A stretch of DNA of 64,000 nucleotides, from NCBI RefSeq assembly GCF_026410085.1, contig NZ_CP112866.1:4897001-4961000 (forward strand). Direction: 5' to 3'. Both the position numbers and the translations under genes were made by a program. Positions 51,654 through 59,861 of the stretch are shown here, in pieces; position 1 is the first letter of the stretch; every line of letters starts with the position of its first letter. The notes below the pieces were generated by a model. The model saw nothing but the letters and a program-made list of their open reading frames with translations, was not told the DNA's origin and searched no databases. Source of the DNA: Pseudomonas quebecensis (GTDB taxonomy: Bacteria; Pseudomonadota; Gammaproteobacteria; Pseudomonadales; Pseudomonadaceae).

Positions 51654-53060
51654 ATGTCGAAGTCGGTTCAACTCATCAAAGATCATGACGTCAAATGGAT
51701 TGATCTGCGCTTCACGGACACCAAAGGCACTCAGCACCACGTGACCATGCCGGCTCGCGATGCGCTGGATGATGCGTTCTTCGAAGAAGGCAAAATGTTC
51801 GACGGTTCCTCCATCGCCGGCTGGAAAGGCATCGAAGCCTCCGACATGATCCTGATGCCGGACGACAGCACTGCCGTGCTCGACCCGTTCACCGAAGACC
51901 CAACCCTGATCATCGTCTGCGACGTGATCGAACCTTCGACCATGCAAGGCTACGACCGCGACCCACGTGCGATCGCCAAGCGCGCCGAGGAATACCTGAA
52001 GTCCACCGGTATCGGCGACACCGTATTCGTAGGCCCGGAGCCAGAGTTCTTCATCTTTGATTCGGTCAAATTCAAATCCGACATCTCCGGCTCGATGTTC
52101 AAGATCTTCTCCGAACAGGGTTCGTGGATGTCCGACCAGGACGTGGAAGGTGGCAACAAAGGCCACCGTCCAGGCGTCAAAGGTGGCTACTTCCCGGTCC
52201 CGCCGTTCGACCACGATCACGAAATCCGTACCTCCATGTGCAACGCCATGGAAGAAATGGGCCTGGTCATCGAAGTTCACCACCACGAAGTGGCGACTGC
52301 CGGCCAGAACGAAATCGGTGTGAAGTTCAACACCCTGGTCGCCAAGGCTGACGAAGTCCAGACCCTGAAGTACTGCGTACACAACGTGGCTGATGCCTAC
52401 GGCCGTACCGCGACCTTCATGCCTAAGCCGCTGTACGGCGATAACGGTTCGGGTATGCACGTTCACCTGTCCATCGCCAAAGAAGGCAAGAACACCTTCG
52501 CCGGCGAAGGTTATGCCGGCCTGTCCGACACCGCCCTGTACTTCATCGGCGGCATCATCAAGCACGGTAAGGCCCTGAACGGCTTCACCAACCCGTCGAC
52601 CAACTCCTACAAGCGTCTGGTCCCAGGTTTCGAAGCACCGGTCATGCTGGCCTACTCGGCTCGCAACCGTTCCGCCTCGATCCGTATTCCTTACGTGTCC
52701 AGCCCACGCGCTCGCCGTATCGAAGCGCGCTTCCCGGACCCGGCAGCCAACCCGTACCTGGCTTTCGCGGCCCTGGTCATGGCCGGCCTGGACGGCATCC
52801 AGAACAAGATCCACCCTGGCGACGCCGCCGACAAAAACTTGTACGACCTGCCGCCTGAAGAGGCCAAAGAGATCCCACAAGTGTGCGGCAGCCTGAAAGA
52901 AGCCCTGGAAGAGCTGGACAAGGGCCGTGCGTTCCTGACCAAAGGCGGCGTATTCAGCGACGACTTCATCGATGCCTACATCGAGCTGAAAAGCGAAGAA
53001 GAAATCAAAGTTCGCACCTTCGTACACCCACTGGAATACGAGCTGTACTACAGCTGCTGA
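51654..53060 (+). CDS. glnA: glutamine synthetase type I
   Basis: 468 residues from the ATG at 51654 ([20 protein letters not shown]), with CGGAGG upstream; the frame opens earlier but only this start fits the family. Metal-site motif [13 protein letters not shown]-region [13 protein letters not shown] and NRSASIRIP are present. The adenylylation Tyr is residue 397 in [12 protein letters not shown], as in E. coli. It joins ammonia and glutamate. Codon use is strongly biased, as expected for a very abundant protein. Confidence 0.97.
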   Translation: MSKSVQLIKDHDVKWIDLRFTDTKGTQHHVTMPARDALDDAFFEEGKMFDGSSIAGWKGIEASDMILMPDDSTAVLDPFTEDPTLIIVCDVIEPSTMQGYDRDPRAIAKRAEEYLKSTGIGDTVFVGPEPEFFIFDSVKFKSDISGSMFKIFSEQGSWMSDQDVEGGNKGHRPGVKGGYFPVPPFDHDHEIRTSMCNAMEEMGLVIEVHHHEVATAGQNEIGVKFNTLVAKADEVQTLKYCVHNVADAYGRTATFMPKPLYGDNGSGMHVHLSIAKEGKNTFAGEGYAGLSDTALYFIGGIIKHGKALNGFTNPSTNSYKRLVPGFEAPVMLAYSARNRSASIRIPYVSSPRARRIEARFPDPAANPYLAFAALVMAGLDGIQNKIHPGDAADKNLYDLPPEEAKEIPQVCGSLKEALEELDKGRAFLTKGGVFSDDFIDAYIELKSEEEIKVRTFVHPLEYELYYSC

Positions 53061-53090
53061 TCCGGTAGCGCTGCTTGACGCAGCGTGATG

Positions 53091-53120
53091 AAAAAGGCCT
53101 CCTTCGGGAGGTCTTTTTTT
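53091..53120 (+). terminator. glnA terminator
   Basis: A5-GGCCTCC-TTCG-GGAGGTC-T7: a seven-pair stem with a stable TTCG tetraloop and a T-run, 31 bases after the glnA stop. Confidence 0.85.
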
Positions 53121-53160
53121 GCCCGCGGATTAAACAGCTCCGTATCTGCAAACCCAATCA

Positions 53161-53250
53161 GGTGGGAGGGCGCTTGCTCCCGATAGCGGTGGATCAGCTG
53201 ATACAGGTGCTGACTGACACGCTGCTATCGGGGTTTAGCCCCCTGCCACA
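53161..53250. repeat. inverted pair of REP-type repeats
   Basis: GGTGGGAGGGCGCTTGCTCC at 53161 and GCTATCGGGGTTTAGCCCCC at about 53224, facing each other just upstream of the chorismate mutase ATG. The second copy supplies the AAGGAGAA ribosome site region at its edge. Confidence 0.7.
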
Positions 53251-53262
53251 AGGAGAACAGCC

Positions 53263-53808
53263 TTGAAACGTCGACTTGTGTTCGCTTTGTTATTTGTCAG
53301 CGCCAGTGCATTCGCTGCACCGCCCAGCCTGGAACCTTTACTCAACAGCATCACCGAACGCCTGGCCATCGCCGACCAGGTCGCCCTGAGCAAATGGGAC
53401 AGCAAAAAGCCGGTTGAGGATAAACAGCGTGAACAGGACGTGCTCGCCAGCGTCGCAGCCCAGGCACCCAGCTACAAACTCGACCCCGCCGTTGCCGAGC
53501 AGTTTTTCGCCGCGCAGATCGAGGCCAACAAACTCGTGCAATACACGCGCCTGTCCGACTGGCAGTTCATGGGCAAGGCCCCGGACCTGCCACGCCCGGA
53601 CTTGGTGGGTAAAATCCGCCCGCAGTTGGATCAGCTGCAAAAACGCCTCTTGCAGCAATTAGCCGACTTCGCCCCAGAGCGCCACAACCCGCAATGCCCT
53701 CAATGGGTGGCCATGGCAATTCACGAGCCGCTGCACGAGCCCTTGATGCAGATAGCGGGAGCCCGCGCCACTGGCGAGCTTTGCCTCCAGGCACCCGTCA
53801 GCAAATAA
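53263..53808 (+). CDS. secreted chorismate mutase, AroQ-gamma class
   Basis: 181 residues. A signal peptide ends at SAFA (about residue 19). The mature all-helical domain has Arg/Lys spacing of *AroQ enzymes: NSITERLAIADQVALSKWDS, then FFAAQIEANKLVQYTRLSDW, with Cys in NPQCPQW and GELCLQ likely forming a disulfide. It should convert chorismate to prephenate in the periplasm; the purpose of an exported enzyme is unknown in the family. An in-place REP pair separates it from glnA. Confidence 0.85.
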   Translation: MKRRLVFALLFVSASAFAAPPSLEPLLNSITERLAIADQVALSKWDSKKPVEDKQREQDVLASVAAQAPSYKLDPAVAEQFFAAQIEANKLVQYTRLSDWQFMGKAPDLPRPDLVGKIRPQLDQLQKRLLQQLADFAPERHNPQCPQWVAMAIHEPLHEPLMQIAGARATGELCLQAPVSK

Positions 53809-53902
53809 ATACGTGGACTACCTCATCCTAGGCAGTTTCCGGCATCTTCCGACTGGAGGCTCACCCTAGCCTGACGGGTCATTCACCACACAGGATGGCC
53901 CC

Positions 53903-54328
53903 ATGAAATCCCTCCACGGCTTGATCGCTGCAGCCGCGTGCCTGTCCGCGCTCGGCTGCACCACTTCACAACCGAATACGACCCCCATCAAAACCGAGTT
54001 ACTGCTGCAAAGCAGCGAGTCATGGGATGGCACGCCTTACACGGCTTACCCTTCGGGCGTCCCACAGCTGACCCTGATACGCCTCAAAATCCCGGCCAAT
54101 ACCCAATTGCCGTGGCACACCCATCCCATTCCCAACGCGGCGTATATCCTCTCCGGCGAATTGCTGGTCGAAGCCCGTAAGAGCGGTGCCACCCGCACAT
54201 TGCGCCAAGGCGATACGCTGGCCGAAATGGTGGGCATCGAGCATCGCGGCAGTACCGGCGACACGCCGGTCGAACTGCTGGTGTTCTATGCCGGCAGCCC
54301 CGGTATACCGCTTTCTCGAACCCACTGA
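53903..54328 (+). CDS. cupin-domain lipoprotein
   Basis: 141 residues. A lipoprotein signal ends in LSALGC. The single cupin domain has LPWHTHPIPNAAYILSGEL (His-rich metal motif 1) and the strand DTPVELLVFYAG. It probably binds a metal and a small ligand at the cell surface or periplasm; activity unknown. Terminator-like hairpin follows. It is 94 bases after the chorismate mutase. Confidence 0.75.
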   Translation: MKSLHGLIAAAACLSALGCTTSQPNTTPIKTELLLQSSESWDGTPYTAYPSGVPQLTLIRLKIPANTQLPWHTHPIPNAAYILSGELLVEARKSGATRTLRQGDTLAEMVGIEHRGSTGDTPVELLVFYAGSPGIPLSRTH

Positions 54329-54342
54329 CCGTTGTACGCAGC

Positions 54343-54371
54343 GCAGGATCGTTTACCCCAAACGACCCTGC
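54343..54371 (+). terminator. hairpin after the cupin gene
   Basis: GCAGGATCGTTT and AAACGACCCTGC form a 12-position stem with one mismatch around five bases. No T-run follows, so termination is uncertain. Confidence 0.4.
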
Positions 54372-54403
54372 CTTCACGCTTGCTGAACAAACGCCATCAA
54401 TTC

Positions 54404-54418
54404 GCACTATATTGGTGC
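54404..54418. promoter_or_regulatory. NtrC-type binding site upstream of ntrB
   Basis: GCACTATATTGGTGC is an exact fit to GCAC-N7-GTGC and very close to the classical enteric NtrC sites. It is 200 bases before the ntrB ATG and points to autoregulation of ntrBC. Together with the weak promoter below it is the main content of the 290-base gap. Confidence 0.75.
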
Positions 54419-54545
54419 GACAAGCTGCACCCTACTCAACTCATCAGCCCAATTTGGTTCGAAACTTCACGGCAAAGCTGGCAGAACGCCATAGTTGCGC
54501 GCCAAAAACCCCTATTTCAGGGCCTGCGCGCTTCTTTTCGGAGCC

Positions 54546-54563
54546 TTGGTTTGGTTTTTGCAT
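54546..54563 (+). promoter_or_regulatory. possible sigma-54 promoter of ntrBC
   Basis: TTGGTTTGGTTTTTGCAT has GG and GC ten bases apart and a good -12 (TTGC), but the -24 lacks the CAC after GG. It sits 130 bases downstream of the NtrC site. Weak on its own; a sigma-70 promoter is not excluded. Confidence 0.4.
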
Positions 54564-54618
54564 TTTCTTGGTATCAGCGTGTGCCTCAAGCCCGCGCCTT
54601 GCTCCACAAGAGGTCCTG

Positions 54619-55704
54619 ATGACCATCAGCGATGCACTGCACCGTTTGCTACTCGACAACCTGACCACCGCGACCATCCTGCTCAATGACGATCTGCGTC
54701 TTGAGTACATGAACCCGGCGGCGGAGATGCTCCTGGCCATCAGCGGCCAGCGCAGCCATGGCCAGTTCATCAGCGAATTGTTCACCGAGTCGGCCGAGGC
54801 CTTGAGTTCGTTGCGCCAGGCGGTTGAACAGGCGCATCCCTTCACCAAGCGCGAAGCGATGCTCACAGCCCTTACCGGCCAGACCCTCACCGTCGACTAC
54901 GCCGTAACCCCGATCCTGAGCAACGGCGCCACCCTGCTGCTGCTTGAAGTACACCCCCGCGATCGCCTGCTGCGCATTACCAAAGAGGAAGCTCAGCTGT
55001 CCAAGCAGGAAACCAGCAAGATGCTGGTGCGCGGCCTGGCCCACGAGATCAAGAACCCCCTCGGCGGTATCCGTGGCGCGGCACAGCTGCTGGCCCGCGA
55101 GTTGCCGGACGAGAACCTCAAGGACTACACCAACGTCATCATCGAAGAAGCCGACCGCCTGCGTAACCTGGTGGATCGCATGCTCGGCTCCAACAAGTTG
55201 CCGTCGCTGGCGCTGACCAACGTGCACGAGGTGCTCGAACGCGTCTGCCAACTGGTGGAGGCCGAAAGCCAAGGCTGCATTACCTTGGTGCGCGACTACG
55301 ACCCCAGCATCCCCGACGTGTTGATCGACCGCGAGCAGATGATCCAGGCGGTGCTCAATATCGTGCGCAACGCCATGCAGGCCATCAGCAGCCAGAACGA
55401 GCTGCGCCTGGGTCGCATCAGCCTGCGCACCCGCGCCCTGCGCCAGTTCACCATCGGCCATGTGCGCCACCGCCTGGTGACCAAGGTCGAGATCATCGAC
55501 AACGGCCCGGGCATTCCTGCGGAACTGCAGGAAACAATCTTCTTTCCCATGGTCAGCGGCCGCCCGGACGGTACCGGGCTGGGCCTGGCCATTACCCAGA
55601 ACATCATCAGCCAGCATCAGGGCTTGATCGAATGTGAGAGCCATCCCGGCCACACCACGTTCTCGATCTTTCTGCCACTGGAACAAGGAGCCCCATCGAC
55701 ATGA
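54619..55704 (+). CDS. ntrB: nitrogen regulation sensor kinase/phosphatase NtrB
   Basis: 361 residues from the ATG at 54619, with AGAGGT just upstream; the open frame further upstream is not conserved. A PAS domain covers about 10-115. The H-box is GLAHEIKNPLGGIRGAAQLL (His142), then the N-box RNAMQAISSQ, G1 DNGPGIP and G2 PDGTGLGLAI. No membrane segment: it is a cytoplasmic kinase controlled by PII. It phosphorylates or dephosphorylates NtrC. It overlaps ntrC by four bases. Confidence 0.95.
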   Translation: MTISDALHRLLLDNLTTATILLNDDLRLEYMNPAAEMLLAISGQRSHGQFISELFTESAEALSSLRQAVEQAHPFTKREAMLTALTGQTLTVDYAVTPILSNGATLLLLEVHPRDRLLRITKEEAQLSKQETSKMLVRGLAHEIKNPLGGIRGAAQLLARELPDENLKDYTNVIIEEADRLRNLVDRMLGSNKLPSLALTNVHEVLERVCQLVEAESQGCITLVRDYDPSIPDVLIDREQMIQAVLNIVRNAMQAISSQNELRLGRISLRTRALRQFTIGHVRHRLVTKVEIIDNGPGIPAELQETIFFPMVSGRPDGTGLGLAITQNIISQHQGLIECESHPGHTTFSIFLPLEQGAPST

Positions 55705-57137
55705 GCCGTAGTGAAACTGTGTGGATCGTCGATGACGACCGTTCTATCCGCTGGGTCCTGGAGAAAGCCTTGCAACAGGAAGGCATGACCACCCAGAGTT
55801 TCGACAGCGCCGACGGCGTGATGAGCCGCCTGGCACGCCAGCAGCCGGACGTGATCATCTCCGACATCCGCATGCCCGGCGCCAGTGGCCTGGACCTGCT
55901 GGCGCGGATTCGCGAGCAGCATCCGCGCCTGCCGGTGATCATCATGACCGCGCACTCGGACCTGGACAGCGCTGTCGCCTCCTATCAGGGCGGCGCCTTT
56001 GAGTACCTGCCCAAGCCTTTCGATGTGGACGAGGCCGTGGCGCTGGTCAAGCGCGCCAACCAGCACGCCCAGGAGCAGCAGAATCAGGAAGCGCCACCGA
56101 CTTTGACCCGCACCCCGGAAATCATCGGCGAAGCGCCGGCGATGCAGGAAGTGTTTCGCGCTATCGGGCGTCTGAGCCATTCCAACATCACCGTGTTGAT
56201 CAACGGCGAGTCGGGTACCGGTAAAGAGTTGGTGGCCCACGCCCTGCACCGCCACAGCCCGCGGGCGGCATCGCCGTTTATCGCGCTGAACATGGCGGCG
56301 ATCCCCAAGGATCTGATGGAGTCCGAGCTGTTCGGCCATGAGAAAGGCGCCTTCACCGGCGCGGCCAACCTGCGTCGCGGGCGCTTTGAACAGGCCGACG
56401 GCGGCACGCTGTTCCTCGACGAAATCGGCGACATGCCGGCCGACACTCAGACCCGCTTGCTGCGCGTACTGGCCGATGGCGAGTTTTACCGCGTCGGCGG
56501 GCACACCCCGGTGAAGGTCGATGTACGCATCATCGCCGCCACCCACCAGAACCTGGAAACCCTGGTGCACGCGGGCAAATTCCGTGAAGACTTGTTCCAC
56601 CGTCTCAACGTGATCCGCATCCATATCCCACGCATGTCGGACCGCCGCGAAGATATCCCGACTCTCGCCCGCCACTTCCTCAGCCGCGCTGCCCTTGAAC
56701 TGGCCGTCGAGCCGAAGGTGCTCAAAAGCGAAACCGAGGAATACCTGAAGAACCTGCCATGGCCGGGTAACGTACGCCAGCTGGAGAACACCTGCCGCTG
56801 GATCACGGTGATGGCGTCCGGGCGCGAAGTGCACATCAGCGACTTGCCGCCGGAGCTGCTGAGCCTGCCGCAGGATTCGGCACCGGTGACCAACTGGGAA
56901 CAAGCCTTGCGCCAATGGGCCGACCAGGCCCTGGCACGCGGTCAGTCGAACCTGCTGGACAGCGCTGTACCGGCATTCGAGCGGATCATGATCGAGACCG
57001 CACTGAAGCACACCGCCGGCCGCCGTCGCGATGCCGCTGTGTTGCTGGGTTGGGGTCGTAATACCCTGACGCGCAAGATCAAGGAACTGGGCATGAAGGT
57101 GGATGGTGGGGATGACGATGAGGGCGACGACGCCTGA
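55701..57137 (+). CDS. ntrC: nitrogen regulation response regulator NtrC
   Basis: 478 residues. The receiver domain has [11 protein letters not shown] and the phospho-acceptor Asp55 in [11 protein letters not shown]. The AAA+ domain shows Walker [16 protein letters not shown], the sigma-54 contact loop [10 protein letters not shown] and Walker [16 protein letters not shown]-terminal Fis-type helix-turn-helix ([20 protein letters not shown]) reads GCAC-N7-GTGC sites. It activates sigma-54 promoters under nitrogen limitation, including glnA and the RNA downstream. Confidence 0.96.
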   Translation: MSRSETVWIVDDDRSIRWVLEKALQQEGMTTQSFDSADGVMSRLARQQPDVIISDIRMPGASGLDLLARIREQHPRLPVIIMTAHSDLDSAVASYQGGAFEYLPKPFDVDEAVALVKRANQHAQEQQNQEAPPTLTRTPEIIGEAPAMQEVFRAIGRLSHSNITVLINGESGTGKELVAHALHRHSPRAASPFIALNMAAIPKDLMESELFGHEKGAFTGAANLRRGRFEQADGGTLFLDEIGDMPADTQTRLLRVLADGEFYRVGGHTPVKVDVRIIAATHQNLETLVHAGKFREDLFHRLNVIRIHIPRMSDRREDIPTLARHFLSRAALELAVEPKVLKSETEEYLKNLPWPGNVRQLENTCRWITVMASGREVHISDLPPELLSLPQDSAPVTNWEQALRQWADQALARGQSNLLDSAVPAFERIMIETALKHTAGRRRDAAVLLGWGRNTLTRKIKELGMKVDGGDDDEGDDA

Positions 57138-57157
57138 TCTCCAATCTACCTAGGTCT

Positions 57158-57180
57158 AATGTGGGAAGGGCTCCCACATT
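57158..57180. repeat. short hairpin after ntrC
   Basis: AATGTGGGA-AGGGC-TCCCACATT, a nine-pair stem 20 bases after the ntrC stop. It is a shortened relative of the REP core and may end the ntrBC message. Confidence 0.5.
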
Positions 57181-57207
57181 TGGACCTTCATAAAGCGTCA
57201 GGAGCAT

Positions 57208-57222
57208 GCACCGCTTCAATGC
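57208..57222. promoter_or_regulatory. NtrC-type site upstream of the nrsZ-like RNA
   Basis: GCACCGCTTCAATGC fits GCAC-N7-GTGC with one mismatch. It lies about 155 bases upstream of the sigma-54 promoter at 57365, a suitable enhancer distance. Confidence 0.5.
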
Positions 57223-57300
57223 ACCATGAACCGGCATCGGGCATGGATCCAAGGCCTGAAACCTCAGAGCCGCGGAGTAAAAATTGAACACCGAAAACAT

Positions 57301-57325
57301 CAAGGCCCCGTATCCCGGGGCCTTG
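57301..57325. other. strong GC-rich hairpin upstream of the sRNA promoter
   Basis: CAAGGCCCC and GGGGCCTTG form a perfect stem with a seven-base loop. There is no T-run on either strand, so it is only a candidate read-through barrier between ntrBC and the RNA gene. Confidence 0.45.
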
Positions 57326-57363
57326 CGCGTTCTGAAGAAGTTTTTTGGCACAACTTAGCCACT

Positions 57364-57381
57364 CTGGCACGCGCCCTGCAA
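57364..57381 (+). promoter_or_regulatory. sigma-54 promoter of the nrsZ-like RNA
   Basis: CTGGCACGCGCCCTGCAA matches the strict TGGCAC -24 element, with GG (57366) and GC (57378) ten bases apart. A second TGGCAC lies 17 bases upstream (57348) without a matching -12. The start is expected near 57391. Confidence 0.8.
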
Positions 57382-57390
57382 TAACTCTTG

Positions 57391-57516
57391 TATTACCCAG
57401 TTTCGGGGACCTTGGTACAGGCAGGCCGAGAATCCCCTCTTTAATATCGAAGCCTTCGCGGCTTCACCCCGTTTTGGGAGCCCTGGTACAGGCAGGCCGG
57501 GAACTCCCTCTTTTAT
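57391..57516 (+). ncRNA. nrsZ: nitrogen-regulated small RNA, NrsZ-like
   Basis: About 125 bases behind a sigma-54 promoter and right after ntrC, where NrsZ lies in P. aeruginosa (from memory). Two modules 71 bases apart each fold into a stem around the identical loop TACAGGCAGG (57416-57425 and 57487-57496). The stems differ by paired changes: GGGGA/TCCCC becomes GGGAG/CTCCC, and CTTGG/CCGAG becomes CCTGG/CCGGG. A third hairpin (GAAGCC-TTCGC-GGCTTC, 57449-57465) separates them. The last module is followed by TCTTTTATT and can serve as the terminator. It probably acts post-transcriptionally under nitrogen limitation; targets cannot be read from the sequence. Confidence 0.8.
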
Positions 57517-57953
57517 TGCCCTTGGAGATGGACCTCCAGCCGCCAGCGGTCATCGACCTCCTCGCCTTTCCACTCCCCACGCAACGGCCGCGCCGCGACC
57601 AGGTTCAGCAGCAAGCCGCCGTCGGTCCTGCGGATGCGCCAATTCACATCCCTGTCGTTGACCTTGACTTGCCCACTGGCAGCCTTGCCCTGGGCGTCAA
57701 ACAACAACGCCAGCGTACCGTCGATGTGTTCGCCATGCAGTTTGGGTTCACTGTTGAACCACAGCACAACGCCGTCCGCCGCCGTCTCTACCTGCTGCAA
57801 TTCAACCGGGCCGGGAATGGTCAAGCGGCCGATCATCAGGCCCACCATCAGGCCGACAATCGCCAGCGAGCCCATGACCTTCGGCAATAGCTTCGGTCTT
57901 GGGTCCTCTTCGAGGGTAGAATGCAGCCCATCTTTGCCTTCGGAGCCGTGCAT
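57513..57953 (-). CDS. hypothetical single-pass membrane protein
   Basis: 146 residues. A charged N terminus (about 1-25) is followed by one hydrophobic helix (VMGSLAIVGLMVGLMIGRL) and a periplasmic beta-rich domain (GVVLWFNSEPKLHGEHIDGT, WRIRRTDGGLLLNLVAARPL). No family recognised. The ATG at 57953 shares the CATG with trmL's start on the other strand, and the stop overlaps the end of the nrsZ-like RNA. AAGGA lies 11 bases before the ATG. Confidence 0.65.
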   Translation of the reverse strand: MHGSEGKDGLHSTLEEDPRPKLLPKVMGSLAIVGLMVGLMIGRLTIPGPVELQQVETAADGVVLWFNSEPKLHGEHIDGTLALLFDAQGKAASGQVKVNDRDVNWRIRRTDGGLLLNLVAARPLRGEWKGEEVDDRWRLEVHLQGQ

Positions 57954-58407
57954 GTTTCACGTCATCCTTTTTCAACCAGAAATTCCGCCGAACACCGGCA
58001 ACGTTATCAGGCTGTGCGCCAACAGTGGCTGCCACCTGCACCTGATCGAGCCGCTGGGCTTCGACATGGACGACAAACGCCTGCGCCGCGCCGGCCTCGA
58101 TTATCACGAGTACGCAACCCTCAAGCGTCATGCCGACCTCGCCAGCTGCCTGGAAAGCCTAGGCCAGCCGCGCTTGTTCGCGTTCACCACCAAAGGCTCG
58201 CGGCCGTTCCACGATGCCAGCTTTGCCGAAGGCGATGCCTTCCTGTTCGGCCCTGAAAGCCGGGGACTGCCCGCCGACGTACTTGACGCACTGCCCGATG
58301 GCCATCGCCTGCGCCTGCCGATGCGCGAGGGTTGCCGCAGCCTGAACCTGTCGAACACCGTCGCCGTAGCCGTCTACGAGGGCTGGCGCCAGCTCGGTTT
58401 CAAGTAA
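57952..58407 (+). CDS. trmL: tRNA (cytidine/uridine-2'-O-)-methyltransferase TrmL
   Basis: 151 residues from the ATG at 57952 (MFHVILFQPEIPPNTGNVIR), with CGGAG six bases upstream. It is a SPOUT fold: NTGNVIRLCANSGCHLHLIE, FGPESRGLP and LPMREGCRSLNLSNTVAV near the end. It methylates the wobble base of tRNA-Leu isoacceptors. Its promoter must lie inside the divergent neighbour's coding region. Confidence 0.94.
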   Translation: MFHVILFQPEIPPNTGNVIRLCANSGCHLHLIEPLGFDMDDKRLRRAGLDYHEYATLKRHADLASCLESLGQPRLFAFTTKGSRPFHDASFAEGDAFLFGPESRGLPADVLDALPDGHRLRLPMREGCRSLNLSNTVAVAVYEGWRQLGFK

Positions 58408-58420
58408 TACACAAACAAAT

Positions 58421-58510
58421 ATGGGAGGGGGCTTGCCCCCGATAGCGGTAGGCCAGTCACCTGGATGACGACTGAAACTCCGCTATCGAGGGCAAGCCCC
58501 CTCCCACATT
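58421..58510. repeat. inverted pair of REP-type repeats
   Basis: ATGGGAGGGGGCTTGCCCCC at 58421 and CGCTATCGAGGGCAAGCCCC at 58481 face each other between the converging trmL and secB genes; both flanks (GATAGCGG/CGCTATCG) are also complementary. It may end both transcripts. Confidence 0.8.
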
Positions 58511-58520
58511 GGGTTCGCGC

Positions 58521-59000
58521 TTACTGAACCGTCGACGAACCTTCCTGTTGCATGCGCTGCAGCTCTTGAGCGTACAGGGCATCGAAGTTCACCGGAGCCA
58601 GCATCAGCGCAGGGAACGAGCCACGGGTGACCAGGCTGTCCAGGGTCTCGCGGGCATACGGGAACAGGATGTTCGGGCAGAACGCGCCGAGGGTGTGGCT
58701 CATGGACGCTTCGTCCAGGCCCTGGATCAGGAAGATGCCGGCCTGTTGAACTTCAGCGATAAAGGCCACTTCTTCGCCGTTCTTGACGGTAACCGACAGG
58801 GTCAGTACCACTTCGTGGAAGTCGCCTTCCAGGGATTTCTGGCGGGTGTTGAGGTCCAGTGCAACGCTGGGGGACCATTCCTGGCGGAAGATTGCCGGGC
58901 TTTTCGGCGCTTCGAACGACAGGTCGCGCACATAGATGCGTTGCAGCGAGAATTGCGGGCCTTGGGCTTCTGCTGCTTCAGTGTTCTGTTGATCAGTCAT
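58521..59000 (-). CDS. secB: protein-export chaperone SecB
   Basis: 159 residues of the SecB family ([59 protein letters not shown]). It keeps preproteins unfolded and delivers them to SecA. It is part of a minus-strand set with grxC and the rhodanese gene, 41 bases after grxC. Confidence 0.96.
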   Translation of the reverse strand: MTDQQNTEAAEAQGPQFSLQRIYVRDLSFEAPKSPAIFRQEWSPSVALDLNTRQKSLEGDFHEVVLTLSVTVKNGEEVAFIAEVQQAGIFLIQGLDEASMSHTLGAFCPNILFPYARETLDSLVTRGSFPALMLAPVNFDALYAQELQRMQQEGSSTVQ

Positions 59001-59041
59001 CGCAGATCCTTCTTTATCTTGGGGTCTTTAAGGGTTGGGAG

Positions 59042-59296
59042 TCAGGCATCCAGCAACGCATCGAGCTTACCGGCGCGCTCCAGGGCAAACAGATCATCGC
59101 AGCCACCAACATGCCGGCTACCGATCCAGATCTGCGGCACGGACGTACGCCCCGCTTTCTGGGCCATCTCGGCACGCACCTGGGGTTTGCCGTCGACCTT
59201 GATCTCTTCGAAAGCAACGCCCTTCTTCTCGAGCAAGGCCTTGGCCCGCATGCAGTAAGGGCACCAATCGCTGGAATACACGATGACCTGGCTCAT
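59042..59296 (-). CDS. grxC: glutaredoxin 3
   Basis: 84 residues. The dithiol site is CPYC in SSDWCPYCMRAKALLEKKG, with the cis-Pro TSVPQIWIG and GGCDDLFAL. It reduces disulfides with glutathione. One base separates it from the rhodanese gene upstream. Confidence 0.95.
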   Translation of the reverse strand: MSQVIVYSSDWCPYCMRAKALLEKKGVAFEEIKVDGKPQVRAEMAQKAGRTSVPQIWIGSRHVGGCDDLFALERAGKLDALLDA

Positions 59297-59297
59297 A

Positions 59298-59711
59298 TCA
59301 CTTCACCAGCGGCAGATTATCGGCGCGCCAGCTGCTGATACCGCCCGACAGCTTGGCAGCGGTGAAACCAGTCTTGAGCATCTCGCGGGCGTGAGTGCCG
59401 GCGTGCTGACCCTGGGCATCGACCAGAATGATGGTCTTGGCCTTGTGCTTTTCCAGCTCGGGCAGGCGTGCGATCAGCTTGTCCTGCGGAATGTTCAGGG
59501 CGCCGACGATATGGCCGGTGGCGAAATCCTTGGCGGGGCGGATATCCACCACGATGGCTTCATCCTTGTTGACCAGCGCGGTCAGTTCCGATGTGCTCAG
59601 GCTGCGGCCACCACGGCTCATTTCATGAGCGATCAGCAGCGCCAGCAGAATGACAAAGGCACCCACGAGCAGATAGTGGGCAGTGGCAAATGCAATCAGG
59701 TGATCAACCAT
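59298..59711 (-). CDS. membrane-anchored rhodanese-like protein
   Basis: 137 residues from the ATG at 59711 (MVDHLIAFATAH). An N-terminal membrane helix (YLLVGAFVILLALLIAH) leads to a rhodanese domain (VDIRPAKDFATGHIVGALNI; IILVDAQGQHAG). The loop that should carry the catalytic Cys reads VDAQGQH, so the Cys is absent and sulfur transfer is unlikely. YibN of E. coli has the same place before grxC-secB. Confidence 0.85.
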   Translation of the reverse strand: MVDHLIAFATAHYLLVGAFVILLALLIAHEMSRGGRSLSTSELTALVNKDEAIVVDIRPAKDFATGHIVGALNIPQDKLIARLPELEKHKAKTIILVDAQGQHAGTHAREMLKTGFTAAKLSGGISSWRADNLPLVK

Positions 59712-59861
59712 CAAGGAGGTTCCAGGGCGTTAAAATGGCGGTAAGTATACACAGCCGCCAGGGGGGGCCAACCCCCGTAAAGCGGTGACGTGGTCGGAAC
59801 TTCGCTTTAAACTGCCACTCCCTTTTCCATTGTCTTCCTTATTAACGCCGCGAGAGGATCT

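Noticed and set aside
51606..53027. 473-codon minus-strand frame opposite glnA
   Set aside because: Antisense shadow of a highly biased gene; no independent signal.
57301..57325. Calling the GC-rich hairpin a rho-independent terminator for ntrC
   Set aside because: No T-run follows on either strand; kept only as a hairpin.
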